The notes: generated by a model not told the origin, from the sequence alone. A stretch of 64,000 bases of DNA from Bufo bufo (GCF_905171765.1 NC_053390.1:138169468-138233467), one strand, 5' to 3'; numbered from the stretch's first letter, positions 22,560 to 33,990 are shown. Numbers and translations are program-made.

Positions 22560-23110
22560 CGGCACTCACAGTTATCTTCAATAATTCTGTTTATTGTCAC
22601 ATAGTCCTGTGACGTTTCGACACTCTGAGGTGTCTGTCAAACAGTAATGAACACATTACAAACCACCCTTAAATAGCCAAATCCCTCATCAAGGTGTGCA
22701 TGCGACACCCCCCCCAAACATATAGACACACAATTCAAACAATTGTTGCAAATCTTAATTCTCGTCATGGACAAGATCTTCTCCTGTTTCATTCTTAGTA
22801 TACAGCGTAGTTTCGCATCATTTCACCTATAGAGAAACATACAGTATATGAATATATCTTGAAAACCTGTCCATATTACCAAACATGTGAATGAAATCTG
22901 TAGAAAATCGGTAAATTAAATAAAAAAATAATAGAAGAGAATATTATTATTTTTTTTACAAAAAACTGTTTAATTCGTAGTCACGGTTTAGACCCATAGG
23001 CTCCAAAGTTTGGAGTCTATGGATCCAATATGCCTCTCTTTTCCTCAATAGTAAATTCTTATCCCCTCCTCTCCTTGGTTGTGCTACACCCTCGATCCTG
23101 ATCGTAGATT
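22560..23110 (-). repeat. PLE-2 terminal repeat, left inverted arm
   Basis: Reverse complement of 23630-24215. Paired blocks include GGTTTAGACCCATAGGCTCC, CTCCTCTCCTTGGTTGTGC, CACTCACAGTTATCTTCAAT and CGACACTCTGAGG. The arms differ by small indels and scattered substitutions. Confidence 0.92.
22588..22642 (-). ncRNA. Hammerhead-ribozyme-like relic, left arm
   Basis: On the minus strand: CTGTTT, a short joining segment, stem II GACAC-CTCAGA-GTGTC, then GAAAC, stem III GTCACA-GGACTA-TGTGAC, then AATAAACAG, whose AAACAG pairs with the initial CTGTTT. This is the order of stems in a type I hammerhead ribozyme, with the conserved GAAA present. The CUGANGA box is degenerate (TTGACAGA-like), so activity is unlikely. 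Penelope-like elements are known to carry hammerheads in their terminal repeats. Confidence 0.4.
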
Positions 23111-23213
23111 TATGTCATGCGTGTGGACGTTTCCCCTACGAAATTAGACTAAATGAGATGTCAGCTAAGTTTGAGGAAAGAGGATATCCCCCACATTTAC
23201 TTAAAAACAAAGA

Positions 23214-23760
23214 ATGAGAATCCCACAGACCATTGAGAAAAGTGAAAAAAAGCCCTTTATTCCTCTTGTGATAAAATATCACCCGTGGGTACATAAAGTT
23301 AGAACAATAGTGAACAAACATTGGCACATCATTAGTGAATCTTATCCTATAATCGAAGAATTCCAACATCGACCCATGGTATATTGTTCCAGTGTCATTA
23401 AAGGCCCCTACATCACTCACCCACGATCGGGGGAACATAAGAGGTTTTTCACTTGTGACAGTAATTATGTCATATATATTTTAAAGTGTCCATGTGGTCT
23501 TTTATATGCAGGGGAAACATCCACACGCATGAAAGACCCATGCATAAATTTACGATTAGGAAGGAGAACCTGCTATTACCGATACCGCACTATTTCCACC
23601 GAGGGACACAATATATCGCAGCTGCGATTTCAGATCATCGAGGGTGTAGCACAACCAAGGAGAGGAGGGGATAGGAATTTACTATTGAGGTAAAGAGAGG
23701 CATATTGGATCCATAGAATACAAACTTTGGAGCCTATGGGTCTAAACTGTGACTACGAAT
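23214..23760 (+). pseudogene. PLE-2 GIY-YIG endonuclease fragment
   Basis: The C-terminal part of a Penelope-like polyprotein. It has the RT-to-nuclease linker, CDSNYVIYILKCPCGLLYAGET (the GIY-YIG core, with the linker Cys CD before it), and the downstream RGGDRN motif. The reverse transcriptase domain is absent, as expected for a 5'-truncated copy. The frame ends after DRNLLLR, while the nucleotide sequence continues into GAGAGGCATATTGGATCCAT, which matches the usual REIYWI-type ending, so a frame change lies near 23690. The region between ETSTRMKD and the TEGHNIS block is also disturbed. Confidence 0.85.
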
Positions 23761-24227
23761 TAAACAGTTTTTTGTAAAAAAAATTAATTATTTTCTATTT
23801 TTTTAGATTTAATTTTTTAGATTTAATTTTACCGATTTTCTTCAGATTTCATTCACATTTTTGTGTAGGTAATATGGACAGGTTTTCGAGATATATTCAT
23901 ATATGTTTCTCTATAGGTGAAATGATGCGAAACTACGCTGTATACTAAGAATGAAACAGGAAAAGATCTTGTCCACGACGAGAATTAACATTTGCAACAA
24001 TTGTTTGGATTGTGTGTCTATATGTTTGGGGGGGTGTCTTATGACATCACGATCACGTGATATGCACACCTTTATGAGGGATTTGGCTATTTAAGGGTGG
24101 TTTGTAATGTGTTCATTACTGTTTGACAAAGACAACTGTGAGTGTCGAAACTCGCCACAGGACTATGTGACAATAAACAAAATTATTGAAGATAACTGCA
24201 AGTGAGTGCCGGCCCTTCTTTGCTGAA
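23630..24227 (+). repeat. PLE-2 terminal repeat, right arm
   Basis: Begins inside the 3' end of the coding region (GAGGGTGTAGCACAACCAAGG) and runs through the 3' untranslated region to GCCGGCCCTTC at the insertion edge. It is the inverted partner of 22560-23110. Confidence 0.9.
24119..24180 (+). ncRNA. Hammerhead-ribozyme-like relic, right arm
   Basis: Same architecture as the left arm: CTGTTT, TTTGACAAAGAC in place of the CUGANGA box, a weakened stem II, GTGTCGAAAC, a stem III around GCCACAGGACTATGTGAC, then AATAAAC. Two transitions would separate GACAAA from GATGAA. It is a relic. Confidence 0.4.
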
Positions 24228-24237
24228 AGTTCTTGGT

Positions 24238-24430
24238 AATGTCACTGTTGTGCCATATATACCTTTTAACAATGAGATCCCTCTGATGCTTTGGAAGCTC
24301 TCTGTGGACCATGGCTTTTGCTGTGGGATGCGACTAAGAAAATTTCAGGAAAGACCAAGCAGAGCAGCTGAACTTTATTTGGGGTTAAGCAGAGGCACTT
24401 TAAATTATGGCAGGTGTATGCTGACTCCTA
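24238..24430 (-). pseudogene. Tc1-A transposase N-terminal part and 5' leader
   Basis: On the minus strand this matches Tc1-B 31890-32070: CTTAACCCCAAATAAAGTTC, the start region ATGGTCCACAGAGAGCTTCC and GAGGGATCTCATTGTTAAAA (HREL, QRDLIVK of the paired-like DNA-binding domain). About 80 bp of the DNA-binding domain present in Tc1-B are missing between AAAAGGTAT and ATGGCACAAC. It is separated from the rest of the gene by PLE-2. Confidence 0.85.
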
Positions 24431-24919
24431 TTTAACCACCTCAGCCCCCAGTTCTTAAACACCCTGAAAGACCAGGCCACTTTTTACACTTCTGACCTAC
24501 ACTACTTTCACCGTTTATTGCTCGGTCATGCAACTTACCACCCAAATGAATTTTACCTCCTTTTCTTCTCACTAATAGAGCTTTCATTTGGTGGTATTTC
24601 ATTGCTGCTGACATTTTTACTTTTTTTGTTATTAATCGAAATTTAACGATTTTTTTGCAAAAAAATGTCATTTTTCACTTTCAGTTGTAAAATTTTGCAA
24701 AAAAAAACGAGATCCATATATAAATTTTGCTCTAAATTTATTGTTCTACATATCTTTGATAAAAAAAAAATGTTTGGGTAAAAAAAAAAAATGGTTTGGG
24801 TAAAAGTTATAGCGTTTACAAACTATGGTACAAAAATGTGAATTTCCGCTTTTTGAAGCAGCTTTGACTTTCTGAGCACCTGTCATGTTTCCTGAGGTTC
24901 TACAATGCCCAGACAGTAC

Positions 24920-27640
24920 AAACACCCCACAAATGACCCCATTTCGGAAAGTACACACCCTAAGGTATTCGCTGATGGGCATAGTGAGTTCATAGAACTT
25001 TTTATTTTTTGTCACAAGTTAGCGGAAAATGCTGATTTTTTTTTTTTTCTTACAAAGTCTCATATTCCACTAACTTGTGACAAAAAATAAAAAGTTCTAT
25101 GAACTCACTATGCCCATCACGAAATACCTTGGGGTCTCTTCTTTCCAAAATGGGGTCACTTGTGGGGTAGTTAAACTGCCCTGGCATTCTAGGGGCCAAA
25201 ATGTGTGGTAAGGAGTTTGAAATCAAATTCTGTAAAAAATGACCAGTAAAATCCGAAAGGTGCTCTTTGGAATATGGGCCCCTTTGCCCACCTAGGCTGC
25301 AAAAAAGTGTCACACATCTGGTATCTCTGTATTCAGGAGAAGTTGAGGAATGTGTTTTGGGGTGTCTTTTTACATATACCCATGCTGGGTGAGATAAATA
25401 TCTTGGTCAAATGCCAACTTTGTATAAAAAAATGGGAAAAGTTGTCTTTTGCCAAGATATTTCTCTCACCCAGCATGGGTATATGTAAAATGACACCCCA
25501 AAACACATTCCCCAACTCCTCCTGAGTACGGAGATACCAGATGTGTGACACTTTTTTGCAGCCTAGGTGGGCAAAGGGGCCCATATTCCAAAGAGCACCT
25601 TTCGGATTTCACTGGTCATTTTTTACAGAATTTGATTTCAAACTCCTTACCACACATTTGGGCCCCTAGAATGCCAGGGCAGTATAACTACCCCACAAGT
25701 GACCCCATTTTGGAAAGAATACACCCCAAGGTATTCGCTGATGGGCATAGTGAGTTCATGGAAGTTTTTATTTTTTGTCCCAAGTTAGTGGAATATGAGA
25801 CTTTGTATGAAAAAAAAAAAAATCATCATTTTCCACTAACTTGTGACAAAAAATAAAAAATTCTAGGAACTCAGCCATGCCCTTCACGGAATACCTTGGG
25901 GTGTCTTCTTTCCAAAATGGGGTCACTTGTGGGGTAGTTATACTGCCCTGGAATTCTAGGGGCCCAAATGTGTGGTAAGGAGTTTGAAATCAAATTCTGT
26001 AAAAAATGACCAGTGAAATCCGAAAGGTGCTCTTTGGAATATGGGCCCCTTTGCCCACCTAGGCTGCAAAAAAGTGTCACACATCTGGTATCTCTGTATT
26101 CAGGAGAAGTTGAGGAATGTGTTTTGCGGTGTCTTTTTACATATACCCATGCTGGGTGAGATAAATATCTTGGTCAAATGCCAACTTTGTATAAAACAAA
26201 TGGGAAAAGTTGTCTTTTGCCAAGATATTTCTCTCACCCAGCATGGGTATATGTAAAATGACACCCCAAAACACATTCCCCAACTTCTCCTGAGTACGGA
26301 GATACCAGATGTGTGACACTTTTTAGCAGCCTAGGTGGGCAAAGGGGCCCATATTCCAAAGAGCACCTTTCGGATTTCACTGGTCATTTTTTACAGAATT
26401 TGATTTCAAACTCCTTACCACACATTTGGGCCCCTAGAATGCCTGGGCAGTATAACTACCCCACAAGTGACCCCATTTTGGAAAGAAGACACCCCAAGGT
26501 ATTCGCTGATGGGCATAGTGAGTTCATGGAAGTTTTTATTTTTTGTCACAAGTTAGTGGAATATGAGACTTTGTATGAAAAATAAATAAATAAAAAAAAT
26601 CATCATTTTCCACTAACTTGTGACAAAAAATAAAAAAATCTAGGAACTCGCCATGCCCCTCACGGAATACCTTGGGGTGTCTTCTTTCCAAAATGGGGTC
26701 ACTTGTGGGGTAGTTATCCTGCCCTGGCATTTTCCAGGGGCCCTAATGTGTGGTAAGTAGGTAAATGACCTGTGAAATCCTAAAGGTGCTCTTTGGAATA
26801 TGGGCCCCTTTGCCCACCTAGGCTGCAAAAAAGTGTCACACATGTGGTATCGCCGTATTCAGGAGAAGTTGGGGAATGTGTTTTGGGGTGTGATTTTACA
26901 TATACCCATGCTGGGTGAGAGAAATATCTTGGCAAAAGACAACTTTTCCCATTTTTTTATACAAAGTTGGCATTTGACCAAGATATTTCTCTCACCCAGC
27001 ATGGGTATATGTAAAATGACACCCCAAAACACATTCCCCAACTTCTCCTGAGTACGGCGATACCAGATGTGTGACACATTTTTGCAGCCTAGATGCGCAA
27101 AGGTGCCCAAATTCCTTTTAGGAGGGCATTTTTAGACATTTGGATACCAGACTTCTTCTCACGCTTTGGGGCCCCTAGAATGCCAGGGCAGTATAAATAC
27201 CCCACATGTGACCCCATTTTGGAAAGAAGACACCCCAAGGTATTCAATGAGGGGCATGGCGAGTTCATAGAATTTATTTTTTTTTGGCACAAGTTAGCGG
27301 AAATTGATATTTTTTATTTTTTTCTCACAAAGTCTCCCGTTCCGCTAACTTGGGACAAAAATTTTAATCTTTCATGGACTCAATATGCCCCTCACGGAAT
27401 ACCTGGGGGTGTCTTCTTTCCGAAATGGGGTCACATGTGGGGTATTTATACTGCCCTGGCATTCTAGGGGCCCTAAAGCGTGAGAAGAAGTCTGGAATAT
27501 AAATGTCTAAAAATTTTTACGCATTTGGATTCCGTGAGGGGTATAGTGAGTTCATGTGAGATTTTATTTTTTGACACAAGTTAGTGGAATATGAGACTTT
27601 GTAAGAAAAAAAATAAATAATTCCGCTAACTTGGGCCAAA
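24920..27640. repeat. Fb-1 alternating palindrome array
   Basis: Two palindrome types alternate. Type A centres (CACAAGTTAGTGGAATATGA facing CCACTAACTTGTGAC) lie near 25050, 25810, 26590, 27320 and 27605. Type B centres (CCCATGCTGGGTGAGA facing TCTCACCCAGCATGGG) lie near 25425, 26200 and 26960. Arms contain TTTGGAAAGAAGACACCCCA and GCCCACCTAGGCTGC. The same blocks occur in Fb-2 at 53040-54330. Confidence 0.93.
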
Positions 27641-28890
27641 AAAATGTCTGAATGGAGCCTTACAGAGGGTGATCAATGACAGGGGGGTGATCAATGACAG
27701 GGGGGGTGATCAATGACAGGGGTGGTGATCAATGACAGGGGGGTGATCAGAGAGTCTATATGGGGTGATCACCCCCCTGTCATTGATCACCCCCTGTAAG
27801 GCTCCATTCAGATGTCCGTATGTGTTTTGCGGATCCGATCCATGTATCCGTGGATCCGTAAAAATCATACGGACATCTGAATGCAGCATGACAGGGGGGG
27901 TGATCAATGACAGGGGGGGTGATCAATGACAGGGGGGTGATCAGGGAGTCTATATGGGGTGATCACCCCCCCTGGAAGGCTCCAGGGAGACGCCTGTATG
28001 TGTTTTGCGGATCCGATCCATCTATCAGTGGATCCGTAAAAATCATGCGGACATCTGAATGGAGCTTTACAGGGGGTTGATCAATGACAGGGGTGTAATC
28101 AATGACAGGGGGTTGATCAGGGAGTCTATATGGGGTGATAACCACAGTCATTGATCACGCCCCTGTAAGGCTTCATTCAGACGTCCGTATGCGTTTTGCG
28201 GATCCGATCCATCTATCAGTGGATCCGTAAAAATCATGCGGACATCTGAATGGAGCTTTACAGGGGGTTGATCAATGACAGGGGTGTAATCAATGACTGT
28301 GGGGTGATAACCACAGTCATTGATCACGCCCCTGTAAGGCTTCATTCAGACGTCCGTATGCGTTTTGCGGATCCGATCCATCTATCAGTGGATCCGTAAA
28401 AATCATGCGGACATCTGAATGGAGCTTTACAGGGGGTTGATCAATGACAGGGGGGTAATCAATGACAGGGGGGTGATCAGGGAGTCTATATGGGGTGATA
28501 ACCACAGTCATTGATCACGCCCCTGTAAGGCTTCATTCAGACGTCCGTATGCGTTTTGCGGATCCGATCCATCTATCAGTGGATCCGTAAAAATCATGCG
28601 GACATCTGAATGCAGCATGACAGGGGGGGGTGATCAATGACAGGGGTGTAATCAATTACAGGGGGGTGATCAGGGAGTCTATATGGGGTGATAACCACAG
28701 TCATTGATCACGCCCCTGTAAGGCTTCATTCAGACGTCCGTATGCGTTTTGCGGATCCGATCCATCTATCAGTGGATCCGTAAAAATCATGCGGACATCT
28801 GAATGGAGCTTTACAGGGGGTTTATCAATGACAGGGGGGTGATCAGGGAGTCTATATGGGGTGATCAGGGGTGATCAGGGGCTAATAAGG
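27640..28890. repeat. Fb-1 about 182-bp palindromic satellite
   Basis: At least six tandem units. Each has a GATCAATGACAGGGGGGTGA block, then TCTATATGGGGTGAT, then CATTCAGACGTCCGTATG and TTTTGCGGATCCG facing the inverted CGGATCCGTAAAAATCATG and CGGACATCTGAATG. The GCGGATCCGATCCATC motif recurs near 27829, 28013, 28197, 28377, 28557 and 28751. The unit resembles Harbinger-like MITE interiors in this window (GTTTTGCGGATC). Confidence 0.93.
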
Positions 28891-28954
28891 GGTTAATAAG
28901 TGACGGGGGGGGGGTGTAGTGTAGTGTAATGGTGCTTGGTGCTACTTTACTGAG

Positions 28955-29276
28955 CTACCTGTGTCCTCTGGTGGTCGATCCAAACAAAGGGGACCACCAG
29001 AGGACCAGGTAGCAGGTATATTAGACGTTGTTATCAAAACAGCGTCTAATATACCTGTTAGGGGTTAAAAAAAACACATCTCCAGCCTGCCAGCGAATGA
29101 TCGCCGCTGGCAGGCTGGAGATCAACTCTCTTACCTTCCGTTCCTGTGAGCGCGCGCGCCTGTGTGCGCGCGTTCACAGGAAATCTCGCGTCTCGCGAGA
29201 TGACGCGTATATGCGTGACTCTGCGCAGCGCTGCCACCTCCGGAACGCGATCCTGCGTTAGGCGGTCCGGAGGTGG
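28955..29276. repeat. Fb-1 subterminal hairpin chain
   Basis: Consecutive stems: CCTCTGGTGGTC with GACCACCAGAGG; GGTATATTAGACG with CGTCTAATATACC; ATCTCCAGCCTGCCAGCG with its inverse; CCTGTGAGCGCGCGCG with CGCGCGTTCACAGG; ATCTCGCG-TCT-CGCGAGAT; and CCACCTCCGGAACGC with the terminal TCCGGAGGTGG. Each is separated by only a few bases. Confidence 0.93.
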
Positions 29277-29513
29277 TTAACATGATTTTGAATGTGATTG
29301 CTTAATTCTGAACACAGCTACATCCCCAGTTATAAGAGGGTGTGCACACTTATGCAACCACATAATTTTTTAGTTTTTTGTTTTCTTCCCTCCACCTAAA
29401 AGATTTCAGTTCGTTTTTCAATTGAGTGGTACAGTTTATACGTTTATATCTCATTTTTTTACATCACAGAAAACTGACATTTTAACAGGGGTGTGTAGAC
29501 TTTTTATATCCAC

Positions 29514-29515
<2 letters not shown>

Positions 29516-29551
<36 letters not shown>
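29516..29551. repeat. (TG)n(TA)n microsatellite
   Basis: GTGTGTG followed by a TA run directly abuts the right end of Tc1-A. Confidence 0.95.
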
Positions 29552-29553
<2 letters not shown>

Positions 29554-29745
29554 AAAGAAAAAACCACCAGCAGCACCATCCAAGAAAAAAAGAGAAGGGA
29601 ACGGGTGCAGAGCCCAAGTATGGCAATAGGTGCTTACCCACTGGTATAGAAAGAAAAATTGGACTGCACTCCTGTAGACTTTCCAAATAGTCAGTGAAGA
29701 AACTTTTTTTTCACCCATAAAGTGCCACAGAGCGACGTTAAATTT
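29552..29745 (-). mobile_element. Possible Penelope-like terminal repeat fragment
   Basis: On the minus strand this carries ACGTCGCTCTGTGGCAC, TTTATGGGTGAAAAAA and GGAGTGCAGTCCAATTTTTC, resembling the end sequence of Penelope-like elements. No coding part and no duplicate are visible. Low confidence. Confidence 0.35.
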
Positions 29746-29775
29746 TTATATATATATATATATATATACTGTATA
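29746..29775. repeat. (TA)n microsatellite
   Basis: A TA dinucleotide run flanking the Tc1 terminal fragment. Confidence 0.95.
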
Positions 29776-29890
29776 TACAGTATCTCACAAAAGTCAGTAC
29801 ACCCCTCACATTTTTGTAAATATTTTATTATATCTTTTCATGGGACAGTGCTGACGATATGACACTTTGATGCAATGGAAAGTAGTTAGG
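29776..29890 (+). mobile_element. Tc1-like terminal fragment
   Basis: Begins CAGTATCTCACAAAAGTCAG after TA and continues TACACCCCTCACATTTTTGT, the terminal repeat of a different Tc1-like family from Tc1-A. No transposase and no second end are present. Confidence 0.75.
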
Positions 29891-29959
29891 TGTGTTCTGC
29901 TGGGCCCCGGAGGGTCCGGGTAATGACCTGTCCTGATTGGTGTTTGGGCACCATTCTGA

Positions 29960-31000
29960 AGAATGGAACGGACGAGACAAAACCTGGCCAGCCAGTGGCC
30001 GTGCGAGGAGAAACAGTAAGAGGCCTGAGCATGCCAGGCGACTAGAGGGCAAGACGAGACGGAACCTGAGCGTGCCAGCTGACTAGGTAGAAGATAAAAC
30101 AAGCCTGAATGGGCCAGACGACCAGTGACGAGGTGAAGCCTGAGCGTACCAGGCGACCAGACAAAGACGAGACAGGAAACGAGACAGAGACGAAACGGAA
30201 CCTGGGTTTGTCAAGCGGAAAGAAAAAAATGAAACAAAGCCTGAGCGTATCAGGTGAGACAGCGTGACGAGACTAAACCTGGGCGTACCAGGTGAACAGG
30301 CAGGGACACGAGACAAAGCCTGGGCGTACCAGGCGACCAGTGACGAGACGAAGCCTGGGCGTACAAGGCAGCCAGACAGAATGACAAGACAAAGACAGGG
30401 AGTGCCAGGTGACCAAACAGAGAGACGAAAAAGGAACCTGTGCGTGTAAGGAGAACAAGAAAACAAGACCAAGCCTGAGCGGAACGGCGACCAGACATCG
30501 TGACGAGAGGAAACCTGGGCGTACCAGGTGGGAAAGCAGGCAGACGAGACAAGCCTGAACGTACCAGATAACAACTGACGAGACGAGCCCTGGGTGTACC
30601 AGGCGACCAGACAACGTGATAAGACAATGGCAGAGCGTGCCAGGTGACCATACAGAGGGACGAAAATGGAACGTGAGCATGCAAGGTGAACCGAAAACAA
30701 GACAAGCCTGAGCGTATCAGGGGACCAGAAAGGCAACGAGGCGAAACCTAGGCATACCAGGCGACCAGACAGAACAATTGACGAAGCCTGAGCGTGTCAG
30801 CGACTATTGACGAGATGAGCCTGAGCGTATCAGGCAACCCGACAGCGTGACGAGACAAAGACTGAGTGGCGTGACGGAGGACCAGACAGTGTAACAAGAA
30901 CAACCTGTGCAGACCAGGCGACCATGCCGAGAGTGGATATGAAGCCTGAACGTACCAGAAAGTGGAGAAAAAGGGCCTGAACGTGCCAGGAGACCGTGGA
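29960..31000. repeat. Minisatellite with a small hairpin in each unit
   Basis: About 25 imperfect units of roughly 36-45 bp. The core is CCTGGGCGTACCAGG (or CCTGAGCGTACCAGG), then CGACCAGACA, then GACGAGACGAAG. CCTGG and CCAGG can pair around GCGTA, so each unit has a small stem-loop. The purine-rich strand is the plus strand. Long open frames on the minus strand follow from the repeat, not from a gene. Confidence 0.9.
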
Positions 31001-31300
31001 AAGACATGGAAGTATGGGGGAAACAAAATAGAAACTTTTTTTAATTTAATTTTTTTATATAAAACAAGACAAGTCGAGGGGTGATGAAAAAACACAGGAG
31101 TGGGTTGAGAAACAAGACAGGCCAAGGGGTAAGGAAACACACTAAAGCAGGGTGAGGAGAGAAGAAGGGAATGAGGAAGAGATTGAAGACTTAAAGTAAA
31201 AACGAAACATGCACATAAATATATTTCTTTTCTTTTTTTTTCAGACTTAAAGGACTCTAGGTGAAACTGTAAGCTAACATGAATTCACCATGATACGCAG
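31001..31300. other. Purine-rich stretch next to the minisatellite
   Basis: Runs of GAAACAAGACAGG and similar words suggest decayed edge units of the minisatellite. Nothing else is recognised. Confidence 0.5.
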
Positions 31301-31870
31301 GATCGGCCCTGACCTTAAAAACAATCTACCCTGGAGGCACAGGGCAGCCCCACTGCTGGCAGCCGTAATTTAATGTGGTGACATCCGTCAAACAAGACAT
31401 AACACTTGTTTTAACCTTGCCCATGCTGCAGCCAACCAGAGCAGCAGCCTCCAGAGTTGGGAGACCTTCAGTATGGCGTAGTAAGCGACAGAAGACGCCC
31501 GGCGAGCGCGCTCCTGCCGGCTTCTAGGTCGGCTGCAGCAGGGGAGAGCACGTCGGTGCGTTCCACGGTGGAATGCACCACTATGACATGGAGGCGCGAT
31601 CCCCGGCAAGTGAAAGATGTGGGTAAGTAGTGCGCCGCAGGCAGCGCGACCATGCCCAAGAGGTAACCGTGGGAAAAAGACACGGGGGGAAAACCGGCCA
31701 CTTACCCCTGATGGACGGCGTGTTCTGGTGGGCAGAGAGACAGCGGCGATAGCCGGAATGGCCACAGAGGGAAGCGAAGAGGCGGCTCTTCCTACCTTGG
31801 AAGCACGAGAGAGACGTGTGTCGGGGTAAGGGAGCCGGTGAATAAATGGTGCAGATGCCCCTCCCACAAA
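31301..31870. other. CpG-rich unassigned segment
   Basis: GC- and CpG-rich compared with its surroundings, with two GTAAGT-like motifs (31622 and 31662) but no convincing exon. It could be the end of an unrecognised retroelement or a former promoter region. The frames on the minus strand (31388-31867) have no motif I know. Confidence 0.4.
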
Positions 31871-31887
31871 TGCAGGCTGAACCTAAG

Positions 31888-33176
<1,289 letters not shown>

Positions 33177-33179
33177 TAT

Positions 33180-33990
33180 ATACACATTTTATTATGTTGC
33201 GGCCTTGTGCTAAAATAAATTTCACCCATTAATCTACTGTACACTTAATACCCTATAATCAGAAATTACAAAGGAAATTTATTGCAAATATTTGCTAACT
33301 TATTAAAAAGGAAAAATGAAAATATATCATCGACATAAGTAGTTAGACCCTTTGCTATGACACTTGAAATATAACTCGGGGGGGCTCCCATTTCTCTTGG
33401 TTATCCTTGAAATGTTTCTACACCTTGGTTGGAGTCCACCTGTGGAAAATTCAGTTGTTGGACATGGTTTGGAAAGACACACCCTTGTCTATATAAAGTC
33501 ACATAGCAGACAATCCACTTAAAGCAAAAACCAGGCTATGAGGAGGAACGAGCTGTCTGTAGATGTCAGAGACAGGATTGTCTGGAGGTAGAAATCTGCA
33601 GATGGGTACAATAAAAACTTCTGTACAATGAAAGTGCCCAAGAGCACAGTGGCCTCCATAATTGTTAAATGGAAATAGTTTGTAACAACCAGGACTATTC
33701 CTAGTGCTTGCCACCTCACAAAACTAAGTAAACGGGGAAGAAGGGCATTAGTAAGAGAGATAACCAAGAACCTAATGGTCACTCTGACTGAGCCCCAAAG
33801 ATCCTGTGTGCAGATGGGAGAAACTTCCAGAAGGTCCACCATCACTGCAGCATTCCACCAATATGAGCTTTATGGCAAAGTGGCGACAATAAGCCTCTAC
33901 TCAAAGACATATGAAAGCCCACCTGAAGTTTGCAAAAACCTCTAGGACTCTCAGACTGTGAGAAAAAAACATTCCATGGGCCCATAGATT
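33180..33990 (+). mobile_element. Second Tc1-like family, 5' part (Tc1-C)
   Basis: Contains ATTATGTTGCGGCCTTGTGC, GACCCTTTGCTATGACACTT, GGTTGGAGTCCACCTGTGG and CTATATAAAGTCACATAGCA, the 5' region of a well-known Tc1-like family. The transposase N-terminal half follows in pieces: KVPKSTVASIIVKWK, then RGRRALVREITKNLMVTLTE and GETSRRSTITAAFHQY. It stops near 33990, so the catalytic domain is missing. There are many substitutions and indels. Confidence 0.8.

Larger units (their letters stand above)
22467..24227 (+). mobile_element. Penelope-like element PLE-2 with inverted terminal repeats
   Basis: Inserted in the Tc1-A transposase gene; the host sequence AGTTCTTGGT is duplicated at both edges (22457-22466 and 24228-24237). 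Only the last part of the coding region remains (GIY-YIG, 23214-23760). It is bracketed by long inverted repeats: about 22540-23110 (minus) and 23630-24227 (plus). The repeats contain a GTGTCGAAAC hammerhead-like core and an AATAAAC tail. Inverted copies of the terminal repeat around a 5'-truncated body are a known arrangement of Penelope-like elements. Confidence 0.85.
24436..29276. mobile_element. TTAA foldback transposon Fb-1, 4.8 kb
   Basis: Inserted in Tc1-A with TTAA on both sides (24432-24435 and 29277-29280). The ends are CCACCTCAGCC and GGTCCGGAGGTGG, short inverted repeats. No transposase frame exists. From left to right: a T-rich arm (24436-24900), an array of alternating palindromes with a period near 770 bp (24920-27640), a palindromic satellite of about 182 bp (27640-28890), and a chain of GC-rich hairpins (28955-29276). 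Fb-2 at 51607-54800 is the same family reversed. A TTAA target suggests piggyBac- or Kolobok-type mobilisation. Apparent repeated proteins in this region are translations of the palindromes. Confidence 0.85.
21414..29515 (-). mobile_element. Tc1-like transposon Tc1-A, split by two insertions
   Basis: The left end starts CAGTGGATATAAAAAGTCTA after TA (21412-21413). The right end is its complement, TAGACTTTTTATATCCACTG, ending at 29515. Tc1-B (31888-33176, plus strand) has the same end and transposase. The element was cut first by PLE-2 (22467-24227) and by the TTAA foldback element Fb-1 (24436-29276); without them it would be about 1.5 kb. Element-length inverted ends with a TA target are typical of Tc1/mariner. 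The right-hand TA is now TG. Confidence 0.93.

Noticed and set aside
25050..27110. Repeated 'protein' beginning MTLFCSLGGQRGPY and MGPFAHLGCKKVSH on both strands
   Set aside because: The frames are translations of the alternating palindromes of Fb-1. They occur on both strands, have variable ends and correspond to no domain.
27710..28511. Repeated frames with GVINDRGV and SDVRMIFTDP in Fb-1 and again at 52037-52654
   Set aside because: Translations of the GGATCCG palindromic satellite, present in both orientations.
29960..31000. Long minus-strand frames (up to 217 codons) in the minisatellite
   Set aside because: Open only because the unit lacks stops in those frames; composition is repetitive and there is no domain.
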